A stretch of 64,000 nt of DNA, taken from Fundidesulfovibrio magnetotacticus. GTDB taxonomy: Bacteria > Desulfobacterota > Desulfovibrionia > Desulfovibrionales > Desulfovibrionaceae. The position numbers and the translations under genes are program-made. The stretch's first letter is position 1. Every line of letters starts with the position of its first letter. The stretch covers positions 171,351-235,350 of the forward strand of contig NZ_BLTE01000004.1 in the NCBI RefSeq assembly GCF_013019105.1. Direction: 5' to 3'. Positions 54,214-63,000 of this stretch are shown here, piece by piece. The notes beneath the pieces were generated by a model. That model was not told the DNA's origin, ran no database searches, and saw nothing but the letters and a program-made list of their open reading frames with translations.

Positions 54214-54693
54214 CTAGGGCTTGCCGCCGGTCATGGAGCGCATGACGGGGCGGTACATGTAGCTCACTTCGGCGATCTTGCGTGTGTCGTCGTAGGTCAG
54301 CTCGATGGAGACCTCGCCGGCGGTGTAGGTGAACTGCTTCATGTTCACCTTGGGCTGGCTGGCGGGGCCGAAGTTGGCGTCGAAGTAGCTCTTGAGGGTG
54401 TTGTAGGCGGTGGGCCCCTGGGCGGTGAACATCACCACGCAGAACACGCCCTTGAAGAAACCGTAGGCCTCGTCCTTGGTGGCCACGCCCTGGAACTGGT
54501 GGTCGTCTCCGTAGCGGGAGTAAAGGGCCATGTCGCCCTGCTGGCGGATGGGCTTCATGCGCTGGAAGTCCGTGAAGGGCTTGCCGAAGACCATGCCTTT
54601 GAATTCGGTGACGAACTTGCCCTGGGCCTGGGCGGGGGCGGCCAGCGACAGCAGGGCGCAGGCGATAAGGCAGAGAGTGGCGAGGCGTTTCAT
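54214..54693 (-). CDS. Secreted hypothetical protein, 159 residues
   Basis: The protein has a cleavable signal peptide (LATLCLIACALLSLAAPAQAQ) and a ~135-residue periplasmic domain with KFVTEFKGMVFGKPFTDFQRMK, FFKGVFCVVMFTAQGP and AGEVSIELTYDDTRK (an alternating strand pattern, partly quoted). I do not recognise a family. It begins 3 bp after the livF stop codon and so belongs to the liv operon. It could help ligand capture, but there is no direct sign. Confidence 0.75.
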   Translation of the reverse strand: MKRLATLCLIACALLSLAAPAQAQGKFVTEFKGMVFGKPFTDFQRMKPIRQQGDMALYSRYGDDHQFQGVATKDEAYGFFKGVFCVVMFTAQGPTAYNTLKSYFDANFGPASQPKVNMKQFTYTAGEVSIELTYDDTRKIAEVSYMYRPVMRSMTGGKP

Positions 54694-54696
54694 GAT

Positions 54697-55431
54697 CTAG
54701 TCCTCTTGGGATTTGTCGCGGCCCAGATAGGCCCGCTGCACGTCGCGGTTGGCCAACAGTTCCGAGGACAGGCCCTGCAGGATGACCCGCCCCGTCTCCA
54801 GCACGTAGGCCCGGTCGGCCACGGAGAGGGCGCTCTTGGCGTTCTGCTCAACGAGCAGCACCGTGAGCCCGCGTTGGGAGCGCAGCTCCAGGACGCGCCG
54901 GAAGATGTCCCGGCAGACCGTGGGGGCCAGGCCCATGCCCGGTTCGTCCAGGAGGAGCATGCGCGGCCCGGCCATGAGCGCCCTGCCGATGGCGAGCATC
55001 TGCTGCTCGCCGCCGGAGAGGGTGCCCGCGGGCTGGCGCGCGCGGTCCTTGAGCACCGGGAACATGGCGTGGACCGCGTCCATGTCGCGCGCGATGTCGG
55101 CGCGGGAAGCGCGGCCCCTGCGCGTGTAAGTGCCCAGCAGGAGGTTGTCGGTTACGCTCATGGGCTTGAAAACGAGTCGCCGCTCGGGCACGTGGCACAG
55201 GCCCATGCGCACGATGGCGTCGGGCTGGGCGCGGGTGATGTCCGCGCCGTCGAAGGTGACGCTGCCGCCGCCAGGGCGGATGAGGCCGGAGACGGCCGAG
55301 AGCAGCGTGGTCTTGCCCGCGCCGTTGGCCCCGATGAGGGCCACGATCTCGCCCTGGTCCACATGCAGCGACACGCGGCGCACGGCGGCGATCTTGCCGT
55401 AGGAGACGTCGACGTTTGTCAGGGTGAGCAT
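54697..55431 (-). CDS. livF: Branched-chain amino acid-type ABC transporter ATPase LivF
   Basis: This 244-residue ATPase has Walker A GANGAGKTTLL, signature TLSGGEQQMLAIGRAL and Walker B MLLLDEPGMGLAP, with the shorter LivF-type pattern. Its ATG overlaps the livG stop by one base. With LivG it drives import through the LivHM permease. Confidence 0.96.
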   Translation of the reverse strand: MLTLTNVDVSYGKIAAVRRVSLHVDQGEIVALIGANGAGKTTLLSAVSGLIRPGGGSVTFDGADITRAQPDAIVRMGLCHVPERRLVFKPMSVTDNLLLGTYTRRGRASRADIARDMDAVHAMFPVLKDRARQPAGTLSGGEQQMLAIGRALMAGPRMLLLDEPGMGLAPTVCRDIFRRVLELRSQRGLTVLLVEQNAKSALSVADRAYVLETGRVILQGLSSELLANRDVQRAYLGRDKSQED

Positions 55432-56195
55432 CAGTCCTCGCCCAGGTAGGCCGCCACGACCTCGGGGTTGTCCTGGATCTCGCGGGGAGTCCCCTCGGCC
55501 AGGACGCTGCCGAAGTTGAGCACGGTGATGCGGTCGGAAATGTCCATGACCAGCTCCATGTCGTGTTCCACCAGGGCCACGCCCACGCCCAGTTCGTCGC
55601 GGATGCGGCGGATGATCACGCCCAGCTGGCGGGTCTCCTTGTTGTTCATGCCCGCGGCGGGTTCGTCCAGCAGGAGCAGCGACGGGCCGCTGGCCAGGGC
55701 GCGCGCCAGCTCCAGGAGGCGCTGTTCGCCGTAGGGCAGGCCCGTGGCCATGTGGCCGGCCTTGTCGGCCAGGCCCACGAACTCCAGCCGGACCATGGCC
55801 TCCTCGCGCAGGCGGGCCTCCTCGCGCCGGAAGCGCGGGGTGCGGGCCAGGGAGTCCCACAGGCCGTAGCGGGCCTTGAGGTGCGCGCCGGTGAGCACGT
55901 TCTCCAGCACGGTCATGTTGGAGAAGATCTCCAGGTTCTGGAAGGTGCGCACCACGCCAGCGGCCGCTCGCTCGTGGATGGGCAGCCCGGCCAGTTCGCG
56001 ACCGGCCAGGGTCACGGAGCCGCCCGTGGGCGTCACAGCGCCGCTGATCACGCCCAGCAGGGTGGTCTTGCCCGCGCCGTTGGGGCCGATGAGCGCGGCG
56101 ATGTCGCCCTGGCGCACGGTGAGTTCGGCCTCGGAGAGGGCCTGGACGCCGCCGAAGCGCACGCTGGCCCCGCGCACGGCGAGCAGATCAGCCAC
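55431..56195 (-). CDS. livG: Branched-chain amino acid-type ABC transporter ATPase LivG
   Basis: This 254-residue ATPase has Walker A GPNGAGKTTLL, signature LPYGEQRLLELARAL and Walker B LLLLDEPAAGMNNKE, typical of LivG, and the C-terminal extension found in that group (EIQDNPEVVAAYLGED). Its start is GTG at 56195, overlapping the livM stop by 8 bp. It forms a heterodimer with LivF. Confidence 0.96.
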   Translation of the reverse strand: MADLLAVRGASVRFGGVQALSEAELTVRQGDIAALIGPNGAGKTTLLGVISGAVTPTGGSVTLAGRELAGLPIHERAAAGVVRTFQNLEIFSNMTVLENVLTGAHLKARYGLWDSLARTPRFRREEARLREEAMVRLEFVGLADKAGHMATGLPYGEQRLLELARALASGPSLLLLDEPAAGMNNKETRQLGVIIRRIRDELGVGVALVEHDMELVMDISDRITVLNFGSVLAEGTPREIQDNPEVVAAYLGED

Positions 56196-57138
56196 GGGCG
56201 CGCCTCCCGGCCAGACGCAGCAGGGCCTTGACGCCTCCCGCCAGGCCGTCGGGCATGAACATCATGCACGCCACCAGCAGGCCGCCGTAGATGAGGATGT
56301 CCACCTCCTCGAACATGCGCAGGAACTCCGGCAGCGACGTGAGGAAGAAGGCCCCGGCCACCGCGCCCCAGATGGAGGCCATGCCGCCCAGCACCACCAT
56401 GGTGATGAGCTGCACCGAGAAGTGGAACCCGAAGGAGGAGGGGGCCACGAAGGTAAGGTGGTGCGCGTAGAGCGTGCCCGCCACGCCCGCGTAGACCGCC
56501 GAGAGCACGAAGACGAAGCGCTTGCTCCGGGCGATGTCGATGCCCATGGCCTGGGCGGCGGATTCGCTCACGTGGATGGCGCGCAGGGCGCGGCCGGTGC
56601 GCGAGTCGATGACGCGCATGGAGACCAGGGTGGCCAGCCAGAGCACCCCGGCGCAGAGGGCGTACATGGCCTTGTCGGAGGTGAAGGCGTAGCCCATGAG
56701 CGTGAGCTTGGGGATGCCCACGAAGCCGGAGGGGCCGCCCGTCACGTCCACGGCCTCGTTGAAGACGATGGAGACGATGATGCCGAAGCCCAGGGTGGCC
56801 ATGGCCAGATAGTGGCCGTGGAGCTTGAGCGTGGGCACGGCGATCACCCAGGCCACCAGGGTGGAGACGGCCACGCCCGCCAGCACGCCCGCCCAGACGG
56901 GCAGGCCCAGGGTGGCGGTGGCGATGGCCGTGGAGTAGGCGGCCAGGCCGAAGAAGGCCGCGTGCCCCAGCGACACCTGCCCGGCGTAGCCCATGAGCAT
57001 GTTGAGCCCCATGACGATGAGGGCGTTCAGGCAGCAGAGGATGAGAATGTTGACGTAGTAGTCGTTGGGCAGGGCCAGGGGGGCCAGGGCCAGGGCGGCC
57101 GCGAAGGCGGCCAGGGAGAAGAGGCGCCGGGAGGTCAT
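56188..57138 (-). CDS. livM: Branched-chain amino acid-type permease LivM
   Basis: This 316-residue inner-membrane protein has eight or so hydrophobic helices and the LivM signatures NALIVMGLNMLMGYAGQVSLGH (partly quoted) and IDSRTGRALRAIHVSESAAQAMGI. It starts 3 bp after the livH stop codon and forms the transmembrane channel with LivH. Confidence 0.95.
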   Translation of the reverse strand: MTSRRLFSLAAFAAALALAPLALPNDYYVNILILCCLNALIVMGLNMLMGYAGQVSLGHAAFFGLAAYSTAIATATLGLPVWAGVLAGVAVSTLVAWVIAVPTLKLHGHYLAMATLGFGIIVSIVFNEAVDVTGGPSGFVGIPKLTLMGYAFTSDKAMYALCAGVLWLATLVSMRVIDSRTGRALRAIHVSESAAQAMGIDIARSKRFVFVLSAVYAGVAGTLYAHHLTFVAPSSFGFHFSVQLITMVVLGGMASIWGAVAGAFFLTSLPEFLRMFEEVDILIYGGLLVACMMFMPDGLAGGVKALLRLAGRRARG

Positions 57139-57141
57139 GGG

Positions 57142-58017
57142 CTAGACCCTGTCGGAGCGGGGGCCGCCGAAGAGCCCGGTGGGTTTGGCGAAGAGCAGCA
57201 CGAGGAGCACGATGAAGGCGAAGGCGTCCTTGTAGGCCGAGGAGATGAAGCCCGCGCCGAAGGATTCCAGCACGCCCAGGATAAGCCCTCCGGCGGCCGC
57301 CCCGAAGGGGTTGCCCAGCCCGCCCAGGATGCAGGCGGCGAAGCCCTTGAGGCCCAGCATGATGCCCACGTCGTAGGAGGTGAGCGTGATGGGCGCGAGA
57401 ATGGCCCCGCCCGCCGCGCCCACGAAGCCCGAGAGCGCGAAGGAGAGCATGGCCATGCGCTCCACGGAGATGCCCATGAGCTGCGCGGCCTTGCGCTCGC
57501 AGGCGCAGGCCAGCATGGCCTTGCCGTGGATGGAGCGGCTGTAGAAAAGCTTGAGGGCGGCCAGGATCACCAGGGTGATGGAGAGCACCCAGATGCTCTG
57601 GGGCTGTACGGCCGCGCCCAGGAGCATCAGGGGCTTGGCGCCGGTGAAGGCGGGCATGGCGAAGGCGTCCTTGCCCCAGAGGAGCATGACGGCCCCGCGC
57701 ACCAGTATGGAGACGCCGATGGTGATGATCACCAGGTTCACGGCGGCCGAGCGTCCCACGGGGCGGATGACGCCGCGCTCGATGAGCGCGCCCGCCAGGG
57801 CCGTGACCATCACGGCCAGGAGCACGGCCGCCGGGAGCGGGGCTCCTGCCTTGAGGAAGGCCACGGAGAGCATGCCGCCCAGCATCACGAATTCGCCCTG
57901 GGCGAAGTTGATGATGCCGGTGGTGTTGAAAATCATGGTGAAGCCCAGGGCCGTGAGGCCGTAGGTGGCTCCTACCGTGAGACCGGAGACGAGGTATTGG
58001 GGTGCGCCTGCGAGCAT
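57142..58017 (-). CDS. livH: Branched-chain amino acid-type permease LivH
   Basis: This 291-residue inner-membrane protein shows the LivH pattern GLTVGATYGLTALGFTMIFNTTGIINFAQGEFVMLGG (partly quoted) and IHGKAMLACACERKAAQLMGI. It has about eight membrane helices. It lies 36 bp after the binding-protein gene and 3 bp before livM. Confidence 0.95.
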   Translation of the reverse strand: MLAGAPQYLVSGLTVGATYGLTALGFTMIFNTTGIINFAQGEFVMLGGMLSVAFLKAGAPLPAAVLLAVMVTALAGALIERGVIRPVGRSAAVNLVIITIGVSILVRGAVMLLWGKDAFAMPAFTGAKPLMLLGAAVQPQSIWVLSITLVILAALKLFYSRSIHGKAMLACACERKAAQLMGISVERMAMLSFALSGFVGAAGGAILAPITLTSYDVGIMLGLKGFAACILGGLGNPFGAAAGGLILGVLESFGAGFISSAYKDAFAFIVLLVLLFAKPTGLFGGPRSDRV

Positions 58018-58053
58018 GGGGAATCGGGCCGGGTCGCCCCGGCCCGTGGTGTT

Positions 58054-59190
58054 CTATTTCAGGATTTTCCAGTCTCCGCCCTGGATGACGACCATCTCGA
58101 AGGCGTTTTCGTCCAGGCCGTTGTGTTCCTCGGGGGAGAAGGTGAACACGCCGCCCACGCCGGGGAAGGCCTTGATCTTCTCCAGCGCCTCGCGGATGGC
58201 TTCGGGCTTGTCGGAGCCCGCCATCTCCACGGCCTTGGCCACCACCATGAGCCCGTCCCAGCCGTGCCCGCCGAAAGTGGAGACGTCGGCCTTGAAGCGG
58301 TCCTTGTAGTCCTTGGTGTAGGCCAGGAGCTGGGCCTTCTGGGGCTGTCCGTCGGGCAGCTGCGCGGCCACGATGAGGTGCCCGGCCGGGAGCATCACGC
58401 CCTCGGCGGCCTCTCCGGCCAGCTCGATGAACTTCTTGGAGGCGACGCCGTGGCTCATGTAGAGGGGCGTCTTCATGCCCAGCTGGGCGCGGTTGCGGGC
58501 CACCTGCGCGGGGCCGGGGTTGGTGCCCCAGCAGATCACGGCGTCGGGGGCGATGTCCTTGATCTTGGTGAGCTGGGCGGTCATGTCGGTGTCCTTGGGG
58601 CCGAAGATCTCGTCGGCGGCCAGCTCCATGCCGGCGGCGGGGATCATCTCCTTGAGCACCTCGCGTCCGGCCTGGCCGTAGCCGTCGGACACGGTGAGGA
58701 TGGCCAGCTTCTTGTAGCCCTGGGCCTTGGCGTGCTTGAGCAGGCGCGCCACGGCGTGGCGGTCCGAGGGGGCCACCTTGAACACCCAGGGGTTCACGGG
58801 CTTCACGATCTTCTCGGCGCTGGCCATGGAGACCATGGGCACCTTGGATTCGGCCATCTTGGCCGCGATGGCCAGGGTGTTGCCGGTGGTGGTGGGGCCG
58901 ACGATGGCGGCCACGCGGTCCTTCTTGAGGAGCTTTTCGGCGGCCAGCACGGCCTTGCTCACGTCGGACTCGTCGTCGTAGATGATCAGTTCGATCTGGC
59001 GTCCGGCCACGCCGCCCTTGGCGTTGAGGGCGTCGCGGACCATCTCCAGGGTGTTCTTCTCGGGTTCGCCCAGGGCGGAGGCGGGCCCCGTGGCGGAAAC
59101 CACGGCGCCGATCTTCAGGGGCTCGGCCGCCAGGGCGGGCACGGCCCACAGGCAAAGCAGGGCCAGCACGATTGCGAAGCGCCGGGTCAT
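58054..59190 (-). CDS. livK: Branched-chain amino acid-type periplasmic binding protein, second of two
   Basis: This ~378-residue periplasmic protein has a signal peptide (FAIVLALLCLWAVPALAA) and the LivK fold: LKIGAVVSATGPASALGEPEKNTLEM (partly quoted), DDESDVSKAVLAAEKLLKKDRVAAIVGP. It is a clear paralogue of the gene just upstream; many stretches are identical (for example GQAGREVLKEMIPAAGMEL). I chose ATG at 59190 because GGAGG lies 5 bases upstream; a GTG at 59196 is less likely. With LivHMGF it likely imports an amino acid or an aromatic acid. Confidence 0.94.
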   Translation of the reverse strand: MTRRFAIVLALLCLWAVPALAAEPLKIGAVVSATGPASALGEPEKNTLEMVRDALNAKGGVAGRQIELIIYDDESDVSKAVLAAEKLLKKDRVAAIVGPTTTGNTLAIAAKMAESKVPMVSMASAEKIVKPVNPWVFKVAPSDRHAVARLLKHAKAQGYKKLAILTVSDGYGQAGREVLKEMIPAAGMELAADEIFGPKDTDMTAQLTKIKDIAPDAVICWGTNPGPAQVARNRAQLGMKTPLYMSHGVASKKFIELAGEAAEGVMLPAGHLIVAAQLPDGQPQKAQLLAYTKDYKDRFKADVSTFGGHGWDGLMVVAKAVEMAGSDKPEAIREALEKIKAFPGVGGVFTFSPEEHNGLDENAFEMVVIQGGDWKILK

Positions 59191-59202
59191 GCGCACCTCC
59201 TC

Positions 59203-60336
59203 CTACTTCACGAGGACGAACTTGCCGCCCTCGATCCTGACCATGGCGAAGCTCGATTCGTCCAGGCCGTTGTGGTCCTTCTCGCTGAAATTGAACACGC
59301 CGGTGGCGCTCTGGAGGCCTTTCACCTTCTCCAGGCCGTCGCGCAGGCCCTGGGGCGTGGCGTTGCCGGAGATTCTGGCGGCCTCGGCCAGGAGCGTCAA
59401 GGCGTCGTATCCGTAGCCCCCGAAGGCCGAGGGGGCCGTGCCGAAGCGCTTCGTATAGCCCTGGATGTAGGCAGACAGCAAGGCCTTGAACGGGCCTTCG
59501 GGCATCTGGTCGGCCACGATGATCCAGCTGGCGGGCAGCACCAGGCCCTCGGCGGCCTCTCCGGCCAGCTCCACGAACTTGGGCGAGGCCACGCCGTGGC
59601 TCATGTAGAGGGGGGTCTTCTGGCCCAGCTGGGCTCGTCCGCGCGCCACCTGGGCGGGGGCGGGGCCGGTGCCCCAGCAGATCACGGCCTGGGGGGCCGC
59701 CCCGGCGATCTTGGTGAGCTGGGCGGTCATGTCGGTGTCCTTGGGGCCGAAGATCTCGTCGGCCACCAGCTCCATGCCGGCTGCGGGGATCATCTCCTTG
59801 AGCACCTCGCGCCCGGCCTGGCCGAAGCCGTCGGACACGGTGATGATGGCCAGCTTCTTGAAACCCTTGGCCTTGGCGTCGGCCAGGAGCTTGGCCACGG
59901 CCAGGCGGTCGGACTGCGGCGTCTTGAAGATCCAGGGGTTCACCGGGTTCACGATCTTCTCGGCGGCGGCCATGGAGACCAGGGGGACCTTGGCCTCGGC
60001 CATCTTGGGCATGAGCGCCAGGGTGTTGCCCGAGACGGAGGGGCCCACCACGGCGGCCACCTGGTCGCGCTTGAGGAGCTTTTCGGCGGCCAGAACGGCC
60101 TTGTTCACGTCGGATTCGTCGTCGTAGACGATCACTTCCACCTTTTGGCCCCCGATGCCGCCCTTCTCGTTGAGCTGGTCCTGGAGGTACAGCAGGGTGT
60201 TCTTCTCGGGCTCTCCCAGGTAGGAGGCCGGACCGGTGACCGAAACCACGGCCCCGATCTTCACGGTGTCCGCCGCCCGGGCGGGGAGTGCCGCGGAAAC
60301 CGCGAGCACCAGGGCTGCCAGCATACGCCAAGCCAT
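59203..60336 (-). CDS. livK: Branched-chain amino acid-type periplasmic binding protein, first of two
   Basis: This ~377-residue periplasmic protein has a signal peptide (MLAALVLAVSAALPARA) and the LivK fold (VKIGAVVSVTGPASYLGEPEKNT, partly quoted). It is a tandem paralogue of the next gene, sharing FGPKDTDMTAQLTKI and LYMSHGVAS. I chose ATG at 60336, with AGGAG 8 bases upstream, over an upstream ATG at 60354 lacking such a site. It is the first gene of the liv-paaK-C45 operon; the promoter must lie in 60337-60594. Confidence 0.93.
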   Translation of the reverse strand: MAWRMLAALVLAVSAALPARAADTVKIGAVVSVTGPASYLGEPEKNTLLYLQDQLNEKGGIGGQKVEVIVYDDESDVNKAVLAAEKLLKRDQVAAVVGPSVSGNTLALMPKMAEAKVPLVSMAAAEKIVNPVNPWIFKTPQSDRLAVAKLLADAKAKGFKKLAIITVSDGFGQAGREVLKEMIPAAGMELVADEIFGPKDTDMTAQLTKIAGAAPQAVICWGTGPAPAQVARGRAQLGQKTPLYMSHGVASPKFVELAGEAAEGLVLPASWIIVADQMPEGPFKALLSAYIQGYTKRFGTAPSAFGGYGYDALTLLAEAARISGNATPQGLRDGLEKVKGLQSATGVFNFSEKDHNGLDESSFAMVRIEGGKFVLVK

Positions 60337-60497
60337 GGAAGCGCTCCTCTTCATACGTTGCGGGGTGGAACGGAGGGGGAAATGACCAAAGCGTCATTTC
60401 GTCCCCGGGAGATACCGGCCGCCCCCGTTTTGGTCAAGGCCGCGAGGTCTCGCGGGGGCGCTTTTGCCCACCAAAGTGTACAAAAATGCGCCATATT

Positions 60498-60514
60498 CAT
60501 ACCGATTTGGTATG
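60498..60514. promoter_or_regulatory. CATAC-N7-GTATG dyad between livK and the FUSC gene
   Basis: A perfect dyad CATAC-N7-GTATG, extended by one more pair (CATACC/GGTATG), lies midway in the 258-bp divergent intergenic region. The same arrangement lies at the cheD promoter (17319-17335). It is a candidate operator controlling the divergent liv operon and FUSC exporter. Confidence 0.45.
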
Positions 60515-60594
60515 TTTTCAGGCCCGCGCTGGCCTTGCGGACCGGTTCGCGCTAGGAGTCGCCACGGCGCAACCGCGTCGGACGGAGACCTCTC

Positions 60595-61653
60595 GTGAAA
60601 CTCCTGAAACCAAGCTCCCAGCACATCCGCCACGCCCTGAAGACAGCCCTGGCCGCCGTGACCACCTACGCCCTCGTGAGCCTGCTCAACCTGGAGCAGG
60701 GCTACTGGGCGGTGATCAGCGTGATCATCGTCATGCAGAACAACCTGGGCGGCTCCTACCAGGCCGGGGTGAACCGCATCGCGGGCACGGCGGTGGGCGC
60801 GGCGCTGGGGTGTGCGTGCCTGGCGGCGCTGGGCTCCGGCGCGGTGGCCCTGGGCCTGGGCGTGGGGCTCTCCATTCTGGTGTGCGCCTATTTCGTGCAC
60901 CTGCACGAGTCCTTCCGCATGGCCGGGATCACGGCCACCATCATCATCCTCCTGGGCAACCAGCACGGGTCGTTCCTGGCGTTCAGCGTGGAGCGCTTCC
61001 TGGAGATCGGGCTGGGGGTGGCCATCGCGCTGGGTGTGTCGCTCTTCGTGTGGCCCTCGCGGGCGGGCGGCCTCTTGAAGAAGGGCGTGGTGAAGGCCTT
61101 GAACGACGAGGCCGCCTTCTACGCGGTGCTGCTCTCCTGTCGCGCGCCCTCCTGCGACGAGGGCGAGGAGGAGTACGCGCGCCGCGAACTGGCCGCCACG
61201 CGCCAGCGCAACCGGGCGCTCCTGGAGGAGGCCAAGAGGGAGCCCGCCGGGTTCTCTCGCCAGGAGCACGTCACGGTGTCGCTCTACAACTTCACGGAGC
61301 GCATCGCGGAGCACCTGCTGGCCATGGAGCACGCCGTGCACCATGAGGAGTTGGAGGGCCTGCACTCCGAGGTGGCCGCCGAGATGGACCTTCTGGCCCA
61401 GACCACGGTCACGGCCATGACGCATCTGGCCCTGGCCGTCTCGCAGGGGCACGCCCCGGGGAGCCTGGAGGGCGTGCGCCGGGCCGTGGCCTCGGCCGAG
61501 GACGCCCTGGGGATGCTGCGCACGCGGCGAGTGCTGCCGGGCTACAGCCTGGAGTCCATCATGCGGTTCTACAGCTACTACTACAACATGCGCGAGGTGG
61601 CCGTGGAATTGCTGGACATGGCCGAGCGCGCGGCGATTCTCAACGCGGAGTAG
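60595..61653 (+). CDS. FUSC-family (aromatic acid exporter-like) membrane protein
   Basis: This 352-residue protein has a hydrophobic N-terminal half with about five to six helices (HALKTALAAVTTYALVSLLN, AVISVIIVMQNN, GTAVGAALGCACLAALGSGA, partly quoted) and a cytoplasmic helical C-terminal half. This is the FUSC/ArAE layout, known for efflux of aromatic carboxylic acids and fusaric acid. It is half the size of classical AaeB, matching the short subgroup. The start is GTG at 60595 with GGAG 7 bases upstream. It is divergent from the liv-paaK operon, so import, activation and export genes share one control region. Confidence 0.87.
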   Translation: MKLLKPSSQHIRHALKTALAAVTTYALVSLLNLEQGYWAVISVIIVMQNNLGGSYQAGVNRIAGTAVGAALGCACLAALGSGAVALGLGVGLSILVCAYFVHLHESFRMAGITATIIILLGNQHGSFLAFSVERFLEIGLGVAIALGVSLFVWPSRAGGLLKKGVVKALNDEAAFYAVLLSCRAPSCDEGEEEYARRELAATRQRNRALLEEAKREPAGFSRQEHVTVSLYNFTERIAEHLLAMEHAVHHEELEGLHSEVAAEMDLLAQTTVTAMTHLALAVSQGHAPGSLEGVRRAVASAEDALGMLRTRRVLPGYSLESIMRFYSYYYNMREVAVELLDMAERAAILNAE

Positions 61654-61660
61654 GGGCGCT

Positions 61661-61975
61661 TCAGTGGACGGGGGCCATGGGCAGCATGAGCCGGAGCACC
61701 ACGGCGGCGCATGCCGCCTCACTGGCCAGCATGCCCAGGCGCACGAAGCGGTTGCCCGTGGGCGAGACGATGAAGCCCACCAGATAGAACACCACCACGG
61801 AGAGGATCACCGAGGCGATGAGCCCGAAGAAGAACAGCCCGATCTGCCAGGAAATGCGGATGTTCTCGAAGGCCCCTGCCAGGGCGAAGACGGCGAAGGT
61901 CGCCACGTATGCGAGGATTCTGCGTCCCACGGGCCGGTCCTTGCTTGGGGTTATGGAGTCTTTCTTGCGTAGCAT
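61661..61975 (-). CDS. Small membrane protein, two to three helices
   Basis: This 104-residue protein has a basic N-terminus (LRKKDSITPSKDRPVGRR) and three hydrophobic segments (ILAYVATFAVFALAGAF, IGLFFFGLIASVILSVVVFYLVGFI, partly quoted, and AACAAVVLRLML). I do not recognise a family. It lies tail to tail with the FUSC gene, 7 bp apart, so it is a separate unit. No clear ribosome-binding site is visible, but the membrane character is plain. Confidence 0.7.
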   Translation of the reverse strand: MLRKKDSITPSKDRPVGRRILAYVATFAVFALAGAFENIRISWQIGLFFFGLIASVILSVVVFYLVGFIVSPTGNRFVRLGMLASEAACAAVVLRLMLPMAPVH

Positions 61976-62176
61976 GCGGCCCCTGGAAGTCAAGGGGAGC
62001 GGCCGCGCCTGGAGGGCGTTCCGCCGGGAGCCGCGCGCCATGGGCGCGTCGACCGGATCGCGGCAGGGCGCGGGTGGCGCTCCCCGCCGCCAGGCAATGC
62101 CGCGTCGCGGTCGCGCGCGGCCGCACCATCTGCCCGGCGGGTTTAACGGCCCGTCCGGCCAATCGCTGGAGGCGTC

Positions 62177-62596
62177 GTGGACTATTCGGTGCTTGCGGAC
62201 CTGATCGAGAACGGCCTGCCCTTCAACAGGATGCTGGGCATCCGCGTGGCCGAGGTGGCCGAGGGGCGGGTGCACCTGTTCATCCCCTTCCGCGACGATT
62301 TGATCGGCGACCCGCGCCGTCCTGCCCTGCACGGCGGGGTGATCTCCACCCTGGCCGACGTGTGCGGGGGCTTCGCGGTGTGGACGCGCTGCGCCCTGAG
62401 CGACCGCCTGGCCACCATCGACCTGCGCGTGGACTACCTGCGCCCGGCCGGTCCCGAGGACCTGCACGCCGAGGCCGTGGTGAAGCTATTGGGCAACCGC
62501 GTGGGCAACGCCACCGTGACCCTCTGGAGCGGCGCGCGCAAGGACGAGCCCGTGGCCGAGGGGCGCGGCGTGTACAACATCCGTCGGGGGAAGTAG
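62177..62596 (+). CDS. PaaI-type hotdog thioesterase
   Basis: This 139-residue protein has the hotdog fold with the PaaI-type signature: LHGGVISTLADVCGGFAVW, then ATIDLRVDYLRPAGPEDL. In PaaI the Asp in the equivalent of the central helix region activates water to hydrolyse aryl-acyl-CoA. The start is GTG at 62177 with GGAGG 4-5 bases upstream. It lies 0.5 kb past the FUSC gene. Together with PaaK it could balance acyl-CoA formation and release. Its last 45 bp recur in damaged form at 63489-63533. Confidence 0.9.
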   Translation: MDYSVLADLIENGLPFNRMLGIRVAEVAEGRVHLFIPFRDDLIGDPRRPALHGGVISTLADVCGGFAVWTRCALSDRLATIDLRVDYLRPAGPEDLHAEAVVKLLGNRVGNATVTLWSGARKDEPVAEGRGVYNIRRGK

Positions 62597-62604
62597 GGGG
62601 CGCA

Positions 62605-62765
62605 CCCCGAGCCTGACCCAGTCCGGCCAGCAGCCCTCCTGTTCGGGCAGCCGGGATGTCCGCCTGTCCCTGTTCTGCGGCAAGGAAACCTGCTGGCTCG
62701 CCGGGCGCAGGGACGACACCTCCCGGCCCTCAAGCTTGGCGCAGCCTCCCGCAGGAGAAGGCAGA
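62605..62765 (+). pseudogene. Decayed remnant of the gene at 63656 (lacks N-terminal part)
   Basis: Directly after the thioesterase gene, the DNA resembles the middle of the gene at 63656. The segment reading SLFCGKETC aligns with SLVCDKEVC there, and the following GACACCTCCCGGCCCTCAA matches GACACCTTCCAGCCCTACAA. The first ~90 codons of the second gene have no counterpart here, and no start or intact frame remains. Confidence 0.6.
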
Positions 62766-62924
62766 AAACGATCCACGCAAATTGTATTCTGTAAGATAAA
62801 GGGATGTTGCAACCCATGTTCCGGTCTTGAAATCGAATATTCAAGGATTTTGGAAAAATAGTCCTTGCCAAGCAAGTTCGATGAGCATAGTCGGTACAAA
62901 TCATTTGAACAGGCCGACATCTTC

Positions 62925-62953
62925 TTGACTTTTGGACCTTCGCTTGGGCTAAG
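62925..62953 (+). promoter_or_regulatory. Sigma70-like promoter of RRM gene copy 2
   Basis: TTGACT at 62925-62930 is followed after 17 bp by GCTAAG (62948-62953), a weak -10. The surrounding 62760-62960 is markedly AT-rich compared with the window, and the RRM start follows about 50 bp later. Confidence 0.45.
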
Positions 62954-63000
62954 CTCCACTTCACAAAGACTACCGCCTATTACCTCCAGGAGCTTTTCAC

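Noticed and set aside
55876..60555. Very long open frame opposite the liv operon
   Set aside because: Antisense shadow of five confident liv genes; repeats in it reflect the duplicated livK genes.
62434..62964. Minus-strand frames over the thioesterase end and at 63458-63766 sharing a peptide
   Set aside because: The shared peptide is the antisense of the duplicated thioesterase 3' end.
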